Assembly: GCA_964019335.1 (NCBI GenBank)
Contig: OZ025678.1
Coordinates: 186,001 to 250,000, forward strand
DNA from: Diplonema japonicum
Taxonomy: Eukaryota; Euglenozoa; Diplonemea; Diplonemida; Diplonemidae
Direction: 5' to 3'
DNA length: 64,000 bases
Below, piece after piece: positions 51,041 to 61,500 of the stretch. Under the pieces are notes generated by a model. The model had not been told where the DNA came from. It saw only the letters and a program-made list of their open reading frames with translations, and did no database searches. A program made the translations under genes and the position numbers. The first letter of the stretch is position 1. Each line of letters starts with the position of its first letter.

Positions 51041-51511
51041 ATGCCGTTTGAACGGGAAAAAAAGGCCCTGTTCAGCAGGAGGAATTTCAGGGTGTTGTTG
51101 TGCGTGTTAGGCTTCGTGACGCTGTTTCTGTTCTTGGTAGGGTTCGGGGTTGGGATGGACCACGAGGGGAAGTGGAGCATGCTGATGCTGCCGGACGTGA
51201 TGGCGTGCATCCTCTCGGGGCTCGCCCTTACATTGCTTTCGTACACTATAGTAGCTACAGATATAGAGCCCATCATTTTCACAGGGATCCAGTACTTCAC
51301 CCTCCTCTCCATCTTCTCTACCGCCATCGCCATAGGCAAAACCGGTGTTATTACAGCGGGCTGCGAACATCATATATGGTCCGGAAAGGAGTACACCCGC
51401 CACCACTGCGCCGCTACAATACTAGAGTTTTATGTAGGTGTCGCACACGTTCTCTGCATGCTGGGGGTGTCCTACGAAAATATTCAGTACCTTCCAGATG
51501 ATGACTGGTGA
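51041..51511 (+). CDS. Small four-transmembrane protein (156 aa)
   Basis: Four hydrophobic segments are visible: RVLLCVLGFVTLFLFLVGFG, VMACILSGLALTLLSYTIV, IIFTGIQYFTLLSIFSTAIAI and ILEFYVGVAHVLCMLGVS. A short loop between the third and fourth carries two Cys and His (GCEHHIW, HHCAA). The cytosolic ends are charged. The layout resembles MARVEL-type or other small tetraspanning proteins but no signature is decisive. The ATG lies just after an A-rich leader; it may act at an internal or plasma membrane. Confidence 0.7.
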   Translation: MPFEREKKALFSRRNFRVLLCVLGFVTLFLFLVGFGVGMDHEGKWSMLMLPDVMACILSGLALTLLSYTIVATDIEPIIFTGIQYFTLLSIFSTAIAIGKTGVITAGCEHHIWSGKEYTRHHCAATILEFYVGVAHVLCMLGVSYENIQYLPDDDW

Positions 51512-51946
51512 TTGCATGGGGGTGGACGATATTTTATGTTTCGGATTTTATTTTCATACTTTCTTTTTTTTTTTTTTTCTGTCAAATAGAACTTTTCTTT
51601 TTGTTGTGTTTTTTTTTAAGTACGGGAGAAAAAATACGAGGGGGAGAGGGGGAAAAAATAAAGGGGGGGGGAGAGATAGACAGGGAGAAGAGAGGGGGAA
51701 GAAACGGTATTTAAAAAAAAAAAAATGGGGGGGGGGAAAGCCCCTCCCCTTTGTTTTTTTTCCCGCCCCCTCCTCATTCTCTCTCCTTCCCCCTCTTCAT
51801 TCACGCACACAAATTATTTTTTTTTTTGTCTTCTTCTCCCCCTCATATTCTTCCTTTTGTTTCTCCCCCCATTTTTACACGGCGATTGGGCAAAAGGGGA
51901 AAAAAGAAGGAGAAAAAAAAAAAAAAAAAAGAAGAAGAAAAAACCA

Positions 51947-54211
51947 ATGAAACGCCTCCGTACACGACTAGCAGGGGATGTTGGGGATGAAGTGGAATCT
52001 GTTTTGGGAATGGTGTTGCGGCACTGCAGCAAAGGCGAAGGGGATCTGGAAGGCTTGACCAAACAAGTCGACGAGCTGAAGCACGAGGTAGAAGCTATCG
52101 ACAGCGCAGTAGAACGGGCAAAGGAAATGCAAGAGAAAATAGAAGGTTGCTCCAGCATACTGAGAATGTGCAAAGCCTACGACGGTGGCTCGGCGAACAA
52201 AACTGGTTCAAACAGATCCACTGACGCTGCAACGCAAACAGCGAACGATGCATCTGGCAACAAGAGACCTCGAGTTGAAACCGGTGAGAATACAGTACCG
52301 CCCTCTCTCGTGCAAATTACAACACCTCCCATGATGCCTTCACCCGCACCAACTACACCAACAACTACATCTCTTCTAGTTTTTGAACAACCTTCATCAT
52401 CATCTCTGACACTGTCCGAAGGTGAGTTAGTTCGTATTGCGGCAGACCTTATGTTCTCGATCGTTCGTGTGGCGCAGCGGCAGAAACATATTTGCTCGCT
52501 TTCCGAACTTTTTATAGAATGCGACAGGGATTGCGACGGGGGGATTTCGTTCACAGAGCTTCTAGCATGGTTCAAGGAAACCCTCGGGCTAACAATGTCA
52601 GACTGGCAGCTGGACGAGTTCGGCCGGCGGTTGAACTGGAAAAAAGCATGCCAACACCACCCAAAAAGGTTCATCGACGAAAAGGGCTTCTTAACAATAA
52701 TGAAGGGCGTCTGGAAGAAAGTAAAGTGGTACTTCAACAATGCAGTAGTTTATGGTGTATCGGAACGACCTGCTGCTACCCGATCTGACGGCATTACAGA
52801 ACGAAAAGATGATATTCGAGATGTCATCTACAGGTTGATCCACGTGCTGGTAGTGAAGAATTGTCACATCCATACTTTCTTCGCGCTGTTCGATGCGCAA
52901 AGAACGCAGAAGGTCAGTGTCGGTGATTTCGGTGCAGCGTTGTGGGCCATGAAGGAAGAGTTGAAAATCGAGACCCAGGAGAAAGCCTACGATGTTGCAA
53001 AGCAGTTTTGTCAAATCGCGAAGGACCTCTACTCCGGAGAGGAAACCGGTTCATCATCCCCGACCCCCGCGGAAAGCGTTTCATTACTGCGGTTGCAGGA
53101 TCTGGTGAGGGACTTCTTCAGCGATTTGGAAAACCGAATTGAATTCGACGTACTTTCTGCGGAGGTTCGCACGAAATTCATTTTCAGAAACATTTTCTTC
53201 GGTCTCTGCGGGATATTTGAAAACACGTCCGAACTGCAACCGATCGCGAATTTGTTCTATCTCTTCTCGAAGTACAGCGCGAGTAACGGGCTTCTAACAG
53301 CGGAGAACATTCAAAACATGCTGCGACAGGAGTTCTCTGTTCTGTTGACACCGATAGAAATCATGCAGCTGATCAGCATCTCTGATCGTGACAAAGACAG
53401 GCTTCTAAACATGAATGAAATGGTGCAGCTACTCGACCACGCGCACATTGAAATCAACGCCAGAATGAAGGCTCGAATGCCAACAGACTTCCGGCCCACA
53501 GAGACAGACCTCGGCTTCTCTGGCGACATCATCCACACTTTTTCAAAACTCGTCCTGCGTATCCTGCACTCAGAAGAAACCTTTGCCGATTTCTTCAAAA
53601 CTCTTCCGAAATTTCGCCCGAAAGACTTCCTTGGTACAGGAGATGCTTCGCGGTACCCTGACGAGGTCGTCTACGGCTTGAAGCGACTCGGCATCACAGC
53701 CTCAGCAGACATTTTTGAAGGTTGGGGTGGCAGAAAATGTGAAGGATGGACAGGTTTCAGTTGGGGCCCTTCTCGGTCTGTTCTGGACATCGGGCATTTT
53801 CTTCAAGGGGTGTGGTTCGTGTATGTTAAGTACATTGAACCAGCTTTCCAAAACTCGATTAACTGGGAAGCTGAGGCGGCAGGGGTATCAGCGTACGCCG
53901 CAACATCTTTGATGAGGCATTTTAAAATAGTCCCTGCATCCACAACGACCCTCCTTGAGACTCTATGGGGGCATCTTGTGACGACGGCCGAGCAAGAAAC
54001 CATCTCTTCGGAGTCCCTCATACGCTTTGTTGCGATCGCAGTCCGGAAGAACGGCGAACGGCTCCGCGCCCGTGCCACGCTCACCTCCAAGGCTGTGTTG
54101 AAGAACACCGGGCCGGATTACTACTTCGATAAAGAGTTCACTCAATTGCTGCACTTGCTTGGGGTCAAAGGGCAGGTTTCACGTGCCCAGTTGAAAACAA
54201 TTTTTAGGTGA
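51947..54211 (+). CDS. EF-hand protein, unknown function (754 aa)
   Basis: After a basic N-terminus and coiled coil (TKQVDELKHEVEAIDSAVER) and a Thr/Pro-rich linker, a canonical EF-hand loop lies near residues 192-203 (DRDCDGGISFTE). A second, DRDKDRLLNMNE near residue 480, has lost the Gly but keeps the first acidic ligands. Intervening and C-terminal regions are largely helical. It is probably a calcium-responsive regulatory or structural protein; no enzyme domain is seen. I chose the ATG at 51947; the earlier open frame is homopolymer-coded. The upstream region is a long pyrimidine tract consistent with an acceptor. No intron is recognised. Confidence 0.8.
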   Translation: MKRLRTRLAGDVGDEVESVLGMVLRHCSKGEGDLEGLTKQVDELKHEVEAIDSAVERAKEMQEKIEGCSSILRMCKAYDGGSANKTGSNRSTDAATQTANDASGNKRPRVETGENTVPPSLVQITTPPMMPSPAPTTPTTTSLLVFEQPSSSSLTLSEGELVRIAADLMFSIVRVAQRQKHICSLSELFIECDRDCDGGISFTELLAWFKETLGLTMSDWQLDEFGRRLNWKKACQHHPKRFIDEKGFLTIMKGVWKKVKWYFNNAVVYGVSERPAATRSDGITERKDDIRDVIYRLIHVLVVKNCHIHTFFALFDAQRTQKVSVGDFGAALWAMKEELKIETQEKAYDVAKQFCQIAKDLYSGEETGSSSPTPAESVSLLRLQDLVRDFFSDLENRIEFDVLSAEVRTKFIFRNIFFGLCGIFENTSELQPIANLFYLFSKYSASNGLLTAENIQNMLRQEFSVLLTPIEIMQLISISDRDKDRLLNMNEMVQLLDHAHIEINARMKARMPTDFRPTETDLGFSGDIIHTFSKLVLRILHSEETFADFFKTLPKFRPKDFLGTGDASRYPDEVVYGLKRLGITASADIFEGWGGRKCEGWTGFSWGPSRSVLDIGHFLQGVWFVYVKYIEPAFQNSINWEAEAAGVSAYAATSLMRHFKIVPASTTTLLETLWGHLVTTAEQETISSESLIRFVAIAVRKNGERLRARATLTSKAVLKNTGPDYYFDKEFTQLLHLLGVKGQVSRAQLKTIFR

Positions 54212-54830
54212 ATGGACTAGATTGGGGGGGGGGGGGGGGTAAAGGAATGAAGGAAGGAAGTGTTTTTTTTTCTTTACGGGTTCGGTCAGATGTTGTTCTG
54301 TACACTTAAATTTTTTTCTTCTTTTCTTTTTTTAAATTGGCTCCGCGGTTCAGGTTCCATCTACCCTGCCCATCAATGGCCCAATGGCTGTCTAACAAGT
54401 GAAGCCGGCTGAAGGAAACGTATCTTCACATGCAGAACAGTCATCCTACTGCTTCTCCCATGACTCCAATCGGCCTCAAGGCCTTGGAGATTCCAGGCCG
54501 AAGGCAGACCCGTCAATGAAGTGTGTAGGAAAGGGGGGAGGGGGAAGGGATGGGGAGGAAACCTGCACTTTTTTCCCCTGCACAAGTGCGAAACTACACA
54601 AACATAAGTTGGATGGGGAAAGACTAGGAGGGCGCGATTTTCTGTTTATTCTGATGGCGATATTTAGTCATCTGTGGGGGGGGGGGGAAGAAAAAAAAGA
54701 AAAAAAGAATATTACTAAAGGAACTACCACGTTGTTTTTTTCAGGCGTCCTGTCACATACCGCAGGTACCCTTAAATGTCTCTTTTTTTTTTTTATTTCA
54801 CTCTTCGTCATTTTCTTCACTCACTAGGGG
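54212..54830. other. Spacer with SINE-like repeat copy 3
   Basis: Mixed sequence at 54340-54650 contains no recognised gene. At 54738-54785 the repeat core TCAGGCGTCCTGTCACATAC and CGCAGGTACCCTTAAATGTC recurs, with the hairpin kept through a G-U pair, followed by a T-run. Confidence 0.45.
54738..54785 (+). repeat. Dispersed SINE-like repeat, copy 3 (shorter)
   Basis: Shares the 3' 45 bases with the copies at 9585 and 35268. The stem base change (CCTGT versus CCTGC) still pairs with GCAGG. Confidence 0.55.
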
Positions 54831-54831
54831 C

Positions 54832-55335
54832 CTCATTATTTAACGCGAAATGGCCATTATTTAACGCGAAACGGCCATTATTTAACGCGAAATCGCCATT
54901 ATTAACTAGTTAAATAATGAGATTTTGCAGTTAAATAATGGCCCTTCAGAGTGAAAAAATGGGTCTTGTCGTGGAAAAAAATGCACCCAATCCCCTCGAA
55001 AAAACTTTTTGGGGTGGGGGTATTTAGACTATTTTTGGCCATCTGAGGCCATTCCAGCCCTTAAAAGTGGGAATAAGTGCCTTACTTCCCCTTTAAATGC
55101 CACGGCGAAATAGCTACCCTGTATTACCTTAGGAAAATCCCCAAAAAGCTGACCTGCGTGAAAAAAAACAGCAGTGAAAGCAGTGAAGAGTGAGTGACTC
55201 AAATGACGAAAAGTGAAATAAAACGACTTACTTGCCGCCAAATGAGCCATTATTTAACACTCGTTACCGTTTTTTTGCACGAGGGCCCGCAGGGCCCTCG
55301 TGCAAAAAATTCGGGAACTCGAGTTAAATAATGAC
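54832..55335. mobile_element. 0.5-kb foldback element with internal tandem repeats and an 18-bp hairpin
   Basis: The left end has three or more 21-base repeats built on CCATTATTTAACGCGAAA; the right end carries the reverse complement GTTAAATAATGA. The motif CATTATTTAAC occurs at least four times forward and three times in reverse. At 55271-55309 the arms TTTTTTGCACGAGGGCCC and GGGCCCTCGTGCAAAAAA are exact complements around a 3-base loop. No coding capacity. It sits just upstream of the giant gene. Confidence 0.55.
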
Positions 55336-55456
55336 TCATTATTTGTTGGCAATAAATAGTTATTTTTTTCTGGGGTAGTACAACCAAAAAAAGTTTTTTT
55401 TAACAGTGAGCACCCCCATGCACACTGAAATTTTATCGAGTTTTTTTTCTGACGTG

Positions 55457-55491
<35 letters not shown>

Positions 55492-55539
55492 ATTGCACCA
55501 CAGGAACCTTTACCTGAAAAGGTGAGGATTTTACACAAC
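55336..55539. other. Leader region of the giant gene
   Basis: An A-run of about 34 (55457-55490) is followed by CACCACAG at 55502 and further AG sites before the ATG at 55540. One could be the trans-splice acceptor. No gene is seen. Confidence 0.4.
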
Positions 55540-58500
55540 ATGAGAATGATTAAGGGTCGCGCACTGATGGCCATATGTGGTGTTGGTTGGATGCTCGCAG
55601 GGCAAGAAGCGGAGGCTGTGACAGCCACACAAACGATCTCGATCACGCAGCCGACGGTGTCCACGTCGCTCACGGATTCTGTCACTGTTACAGTCCCTAC
55701 AGGAACGGCATCGACATCCATGTCAATGTCAGCATCCCTCCCCACAATGACGGGGTCCACTACGATGACAGTGCCTACAGGGACGGGCACTTTCTCCCTG
55801 AGTCACTCTGAGACGAAATCTGAATCTGTGTCAGTGTCACTCTTCACCGGGTCACAGACTATGTCCCTTTTCACAGGGACTGATTCCGTAACAATGTCAC
55901 TCCCCACTGGGAGTTTAACCATATCGCTTATCACGGGCACTGATACCACTACCTTCAGCTTGCCTACGGGAACGGCATCAGAGACCATCTCCCTCCCTAC
56001 CGGGACGGTTACGTCAACAGGTACAACGACATACACGGTAGGAACCGGGTCTGGCTCGACCACGCTCACCGGAACTAGGAGTATTGTTACTGGGACCGTG
56101 TCTTACTCGCTCAACACCGGAACGGCCTCCACCACCATGACCGTGCCTACGGGTACCGACTCTGCGTCCATCACACTGTCGCTCCCCACTAGGACCTCAA
56201 CCATGTCGCTCCCCACAGGGACCTCGACGACGACGATGACGCTCCCTACCGGGACAAGCACCGCGTCTGCGACTATCTCGCTCCCCACCGGAACCCAGTC
56301 CATGTCACACACGATCTCGAAGTCCCTGTCGGCAACATTCTCGCTCCCCGCGTTGAACAACTACACCATGAGCGTGGAGCCTGCGTCGTTCGTGGAGGGA
56401 CAGGAGATCAGGGTGCAGTTGAAGACAATCCTAGATGGAGTCGTTTCGAACTCGTCAACGAACCGTATTCAGTACGACAAGAAGCTCTTCAACGTGACGG
56501 ACGTTGGCTCTCTGCAGGTGAGGATGTACACGTGGTCGTCCACCTACACGTCGAACTGCGAGTTGTACAAGGGGATGACACCGTTGGCTGAAAGGAATGA
56601 GTTTGGTATGACGCAGAGCGCGCGTTACGAGGGACTTGTGTACGTGCAGTCGGCACACGTGACCTTCCCCGCCCCGTCTATGGCAACGAAGTTCGTGATC
56701 TGCTTCAAGCACAAGCTCCCGCAGTACGACTTCCACATCCCGAGCATCCCTGACCAGATGAACGACGTTTGGCAAGTCTTTTCCACTTCAGACGGGCAGT
56801 ACGTGTTCCAAGCTGCGGAGTCCCTTGCATGGTACTACCTCCCAGACCCGTCGGTGGGACAGTACGCCATCATCCAGTTGTTGAGTCAGGAGCCTGCCTG
56901 GAACTTCACTTATGCCCCGTCCAGTTGCCTCAGTACCAACGCAAAGTGCGGCTGGGGTGACAACTTGAAGATCGTGCCGAAGGGGATGGCGTGCACGTAC
57001 GAATATCAGTCCTTCGACCACGCATACCTCGGGTCTCTGTTCGTGGGCACTGACGGTAGCTGGATCGGCGGTGGGCTGGACTCTCTGAAGGAAGGTGCGA
57101 CTGCCGGAGGTGTCGGTGCATTCGGAACTCAGTTTGCTAACCCTCTTGTAGACACGTGGACTTCCTGGGGAACATACTTCCCTGCAAACGACGAAAACTA
57201 CCAGGGGACCAGTGTGGTGTCAGCACCTAGTGGCGGAGAGACTTCGCATGCCTACGCCTACGTGAGGCTTCCGCAGACTGTTGGAAGCTACGACATCTGT
57301 TTCTCGTCGCGCCAGCAGAGGATTTCTTGGAAGGGCGAAAACAGCACTATTGACAGTGTCCCCATGTGGAGGAAGCTGTTCAGATGCACGAGTGCCGCAG
57401 CATGTGCAGCGAATGACGCCAACACGCACTTCGCGACAGTGGCAGAGGAAGTGGGTTGGTCTATGTTTGACCTCTCAGCAAACACCTGGGGTGAGATCGT
57501 CTTCGACGACAGCGGGAAGGGGCAGCTCAGCAACAAGGCAGCGTCGAGCACGGTGATCGTGAGCTCCCCCATGGCAACGGCTGACTATCCACAAGTGCAG
57601 ACCACCACGGCGAACTACTGGGCCCCGGCTGGGGGAGACTACTTCCGCATTGTGCCTTCTTCACAGTTCACGGAAACCACCTCGACCCCGAGGGTGCACC
57701 CATTCACGAGCGGCGTGCGTCTTGGGTCGTTCCCATCTGTCGGGTGCTGGTCGCGTGCCTATGACGTTGCCACCTCCAGTGCTTCCTCCACGAGCCGTGG
57801 TGGGCAGGGCGGCTACGTTGACGACGGAGCGATGTACCCGATCGGGTCCAGGGACCTCACAGGAGACCCAACTCTTGCTTCACCGACAAACGACGCCGGA
57901 GCCCAGTCTGCAACCTACGCAAGTCTCTACGTCCCTGGTGAGCAAGAGATGTGGCACGTGTGTTACCGCAGGACGTGCACCTTCAGCGGAGCGACTTGCG
58001 CGAAGAACAGTGGTATGAGGGTACTTCCCTTCCACTACATGGGAGTCGGGTCGACCCCCACGAAGTGGCATCACCTCAACGGCAACTACCCGTACACGCA
58101 TGTTCTTGCTCCTGGTCGCTACAACGAGTCAGTATCGGGCGCCGCAGCAGGCACCACAATCATCGGTGACAACGGCTACCCCCCACTTGTAACTTGGTAC
58201 ACGAACGACACAAGGACCGAGACATGGGGGCCGATTGTGGTGGAGAGAACGAGTTCCACACAGAACAAAATGAAGCTGGACTCGAGGGCGTGGAACTTCG
58301 TGCGCGACTGGTCTACGCCTGAGGACAACCTCGCTATGACAGTTGGGAGCACGCTGAGGTTGGTTGGGTACGACAAGCCATGCGACTACCCAGGGTTCAC
58401 AGGCGCCATTAACCAAGGGGCAAAGAACGAGGATGGTGGTATGGTAGAATGCAACAGCGCGAGCGCCGAAGCACAGGACAACAAGGACGAAATGTGGAAT

Positions 58501-61500
58501 TGCATGGGGTCGGCATCGAACCTGAACAGCGTTTCAAACATGGCCTTCTACATAACAGTTCCGGAGATCGCGAATTACCGTGTGTGCTACCGTCTGGGAC
58601 CATGGAACTGGAGGGAGATCAGCCCCTCGTCGTACAGGGAGGCGTGGAACGACGCGACGAAGCCGATGCCCAAGGAAACCCTGAAGAGAGGAGACTGGGT
58701 ACAACCCGCATGGTGGTTCACACCTACGGCCAGTGCATTGTCGCACCTGTCACTGATGGTTGCGGAAGACAGGTCGCAGTTTGAAGCGCTCTTCATTGTG
58801 TCGGACACTCAGGGATCGCTTGCAGCGAAGGGAAGAAAGAAGTGCTCTGGAGGATGTGAGAGTTCGGGTGACGTGCTGCGCCTTGTCCCATACGGTTCGA
58901 AGTGCGACATCAACCCCAACCAATGGGACCCCCTCCTTGCAGACACACACTTGTCGCTGTACTGCGAAAAGCAGGGTGCTTCAGCAACTACGACTTCTGG
59001 GCTGTACTACGACAGCAGTGCGGTGACTCCATGTGCCCTTGCCAAGCCAACACAAGAAATGTGCGGTGGAACTTGCAGCTCTACGAACGCAATGCTGAGC
59101 CTGCTGGTGAAGAAGACCCCCGATCTTTACGACGATATCGTACCGCACGACCACACATACTTCGGGAGCTCAAAACTTGCAGCGACAGTGACGATCCCTA
59201 CGTACAACAGTGTGAACGCAGCGAAGAACTTCTACACGGTCTGCTACAAGCAGATGGAGACGTCGAACTGGGCGATTTTCAACAACACATGGGAAGTAAA
59301 GAAAGCACCTGCAATGTCGATGAGCCCCTTGGCGAGGTCGCAGAACCTGGTGGGCGGAGAGTTCAAGAAGTTTAAGATGACGCTTACAGACATGACTCTT
59401 CCGGTCAACACCGCGGGTACAGGTGCTCACGTCGGTTTCTATGCAAAACTCGTCCCGGAGTTGCCGCACCAGGATAACAACAACTGCCTGAACCAGCCGG
59501 GTGACACGGAGGGAGAGGCTTATGCTGCTGCGACATCAAAGGCCGTGTTCATTGCGGGTGGCGGTAACAATTCGATGTACTTCTACCTCACGGTCCCGCA
59601 GAAGCCCGGAAAGTACGTGCTGTGCGTGCAGCTTCGTAAGACAGCAGAGGACTCGATGTCGTGGTGGAGACCCGGAGGCTCAACCTCGTACGACTACGAT
59701 GTGCTTGACAACGGAATCAGGTGGTACGTGAAGGCCGGTGCTCAACCCACGAACAACGGTTTGTCTGCTGTGAAGCTGGTGCGTTGCACGCCGACGGACG
59801 CAGGCTGCAACTACGCGACGAACCAAGAGACGTTCAACACCAACCCAGATGGCGACTCCGCAAAGATTATCGCCACAACGTCACCCTGCAGCGACGGGTC
59901 GTCTCTGGTCTCGCCGTGGGGGGCATCGACACACGTTGGTGTCGAAGGCGGTGGCGCAATGGGCGTTAAAAACCTCGGCCCTAATGACGGACCTGCTGAT
60001 GTCGCTGAAATGCGTGTTACGCTTCCAGGGGTGGCTAGCGATGCACAGGTGCAATACAAGGTTTGTGTGAGAACGTTGTTGAACCACGCAAATATCGGGA
60101 CTGCTGGTGTGCCGCGTTGGGTTGAGGTGGCACAGGCCATGGGTATGGCAGAGCAGGTGCGTATCACTTATGCAGACACTTCAAAGTCTGCGTTCTACAC
60201 TGCTAAGGGGTTGATGAAGAGTTGGACCATGGACGCGGCTCTGTACCCCGCCAAGTCTCTGTTCACTGGGCCATCAGCGGACGCTGTGGGCTTTGCTGGG
60301 GCATCTACTCGCTACGTTTCGAACCCCTCGACGGCATCGTCCTCGACAGCGCCGACAGTGACCACTGGCTTTAAATTCAACTCGTACGCTAGTCTCGTGA
60401 CATCGCAGAAGAGCGGGAACCTATTCAAGCTTGTGAAGGTCGGTGGTCCCGGCACTAGGTACCCGGAGGGGTCTACATGGGGTCAGCCTTCCAAGTGGAG
60501 CATGGCCTCAGCGGCAGACTGCATGGGCCCAGCAGTGGCGACAGCCTCAAACACCGGGACCTGCAGCGACCCCGACGGATCCTCTGATACGACAGACGGG
60601 TCGGCTGTGTGCCCGCAGCTCATCGATGTAGCAACTGCAACGACGACGAGTCAGATCGAAGCTGTCTTCCACATTCCCCTGACCCCCGGTAAGTACCTGG
60701 TTTGCTACAAGGTGATGCACAGCAGCATTACGACCGAGAACCCGTGGTTGTGGCTCCCCTCGGAGGCAAACAACGACTACGGGTTGTACTCACACCCGAC
60801 TTTCCTCGAAGTGGAGGTGGCCAGCACGAAGTCGAACATTACCGCCTTTGACTTGCGTTCGATGCCGTCGACTTCGGGAGACGGATCCCAAGTTTCGGTT
60901 TCCAGTTGGTGTGCTCAGCCACCTCAGGCTGCCGATGAAGGTGTCCCCTGCAGCACGCAGAACAACGGCGGTTTCACCACTGATCTTGTCACAATCGTGA
61001 ACGACACGCAGGTCTGCCCGGCGCCCACGGTTGCCCCAGGTGGTGGCACCTCGTCAAGCGGGCAGCCTGGCCCGCGCTGGTTTGAACTCATCCGCACCAC
61101 TAACGTGTCTGCTGGTGTTTCAATCACGTGGAGTGCAACAGCGGATGCCTTTGCTCTGCCTCCCGTGAGCTACCCGTCGCTGTCTGGACAGTACAAGTTG
61201 TGCGTGTACAAGGCAGGTGAGGCGCAGACTGGTTACTTCGTTGACGGGGCGAGTGAGTACGTCGCGAAGCAAGGTGTGGTGTACCAGCTATTCAACCGTG
61301 GTTCTGCTGACAATGGTGGCGGGAGCGGTTTCTGGAGAGACTCTACTGGGGTTGGTGCGCCGGCACAACTTCTGGTGACCTCGACCCTGCAGTTCAACAG
61401 CAGCATCCGCTTCATGGAGTACGCAGCAAACCTGGAGACCCTGTACGGGGCGTCCGTGGTGTCGACAGATCTTGTGACGGATACTATGACAGGGACTGTG

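Noticed and set aside
54832-54905. Regularly spaced repeats resembling a CRISPR array
   Set aside because: Units are directly tandem with no unique spacers, and the genome is eukaryotic.
55271-55309. Hairpin plus T/A-run as a bacterial-type terminator
   Set aside because: Context is eukaryotic and the hairpin belongs to a foldback element; a terminator role is not supported.
55803-56360. - strand frames with a regular VPVGT pattern opposite the giant gene's N-terminus
   Set aside because: Antisense image of the PTGT repeats; the + strand frame has a signal peptide and continues for over 8 kb.
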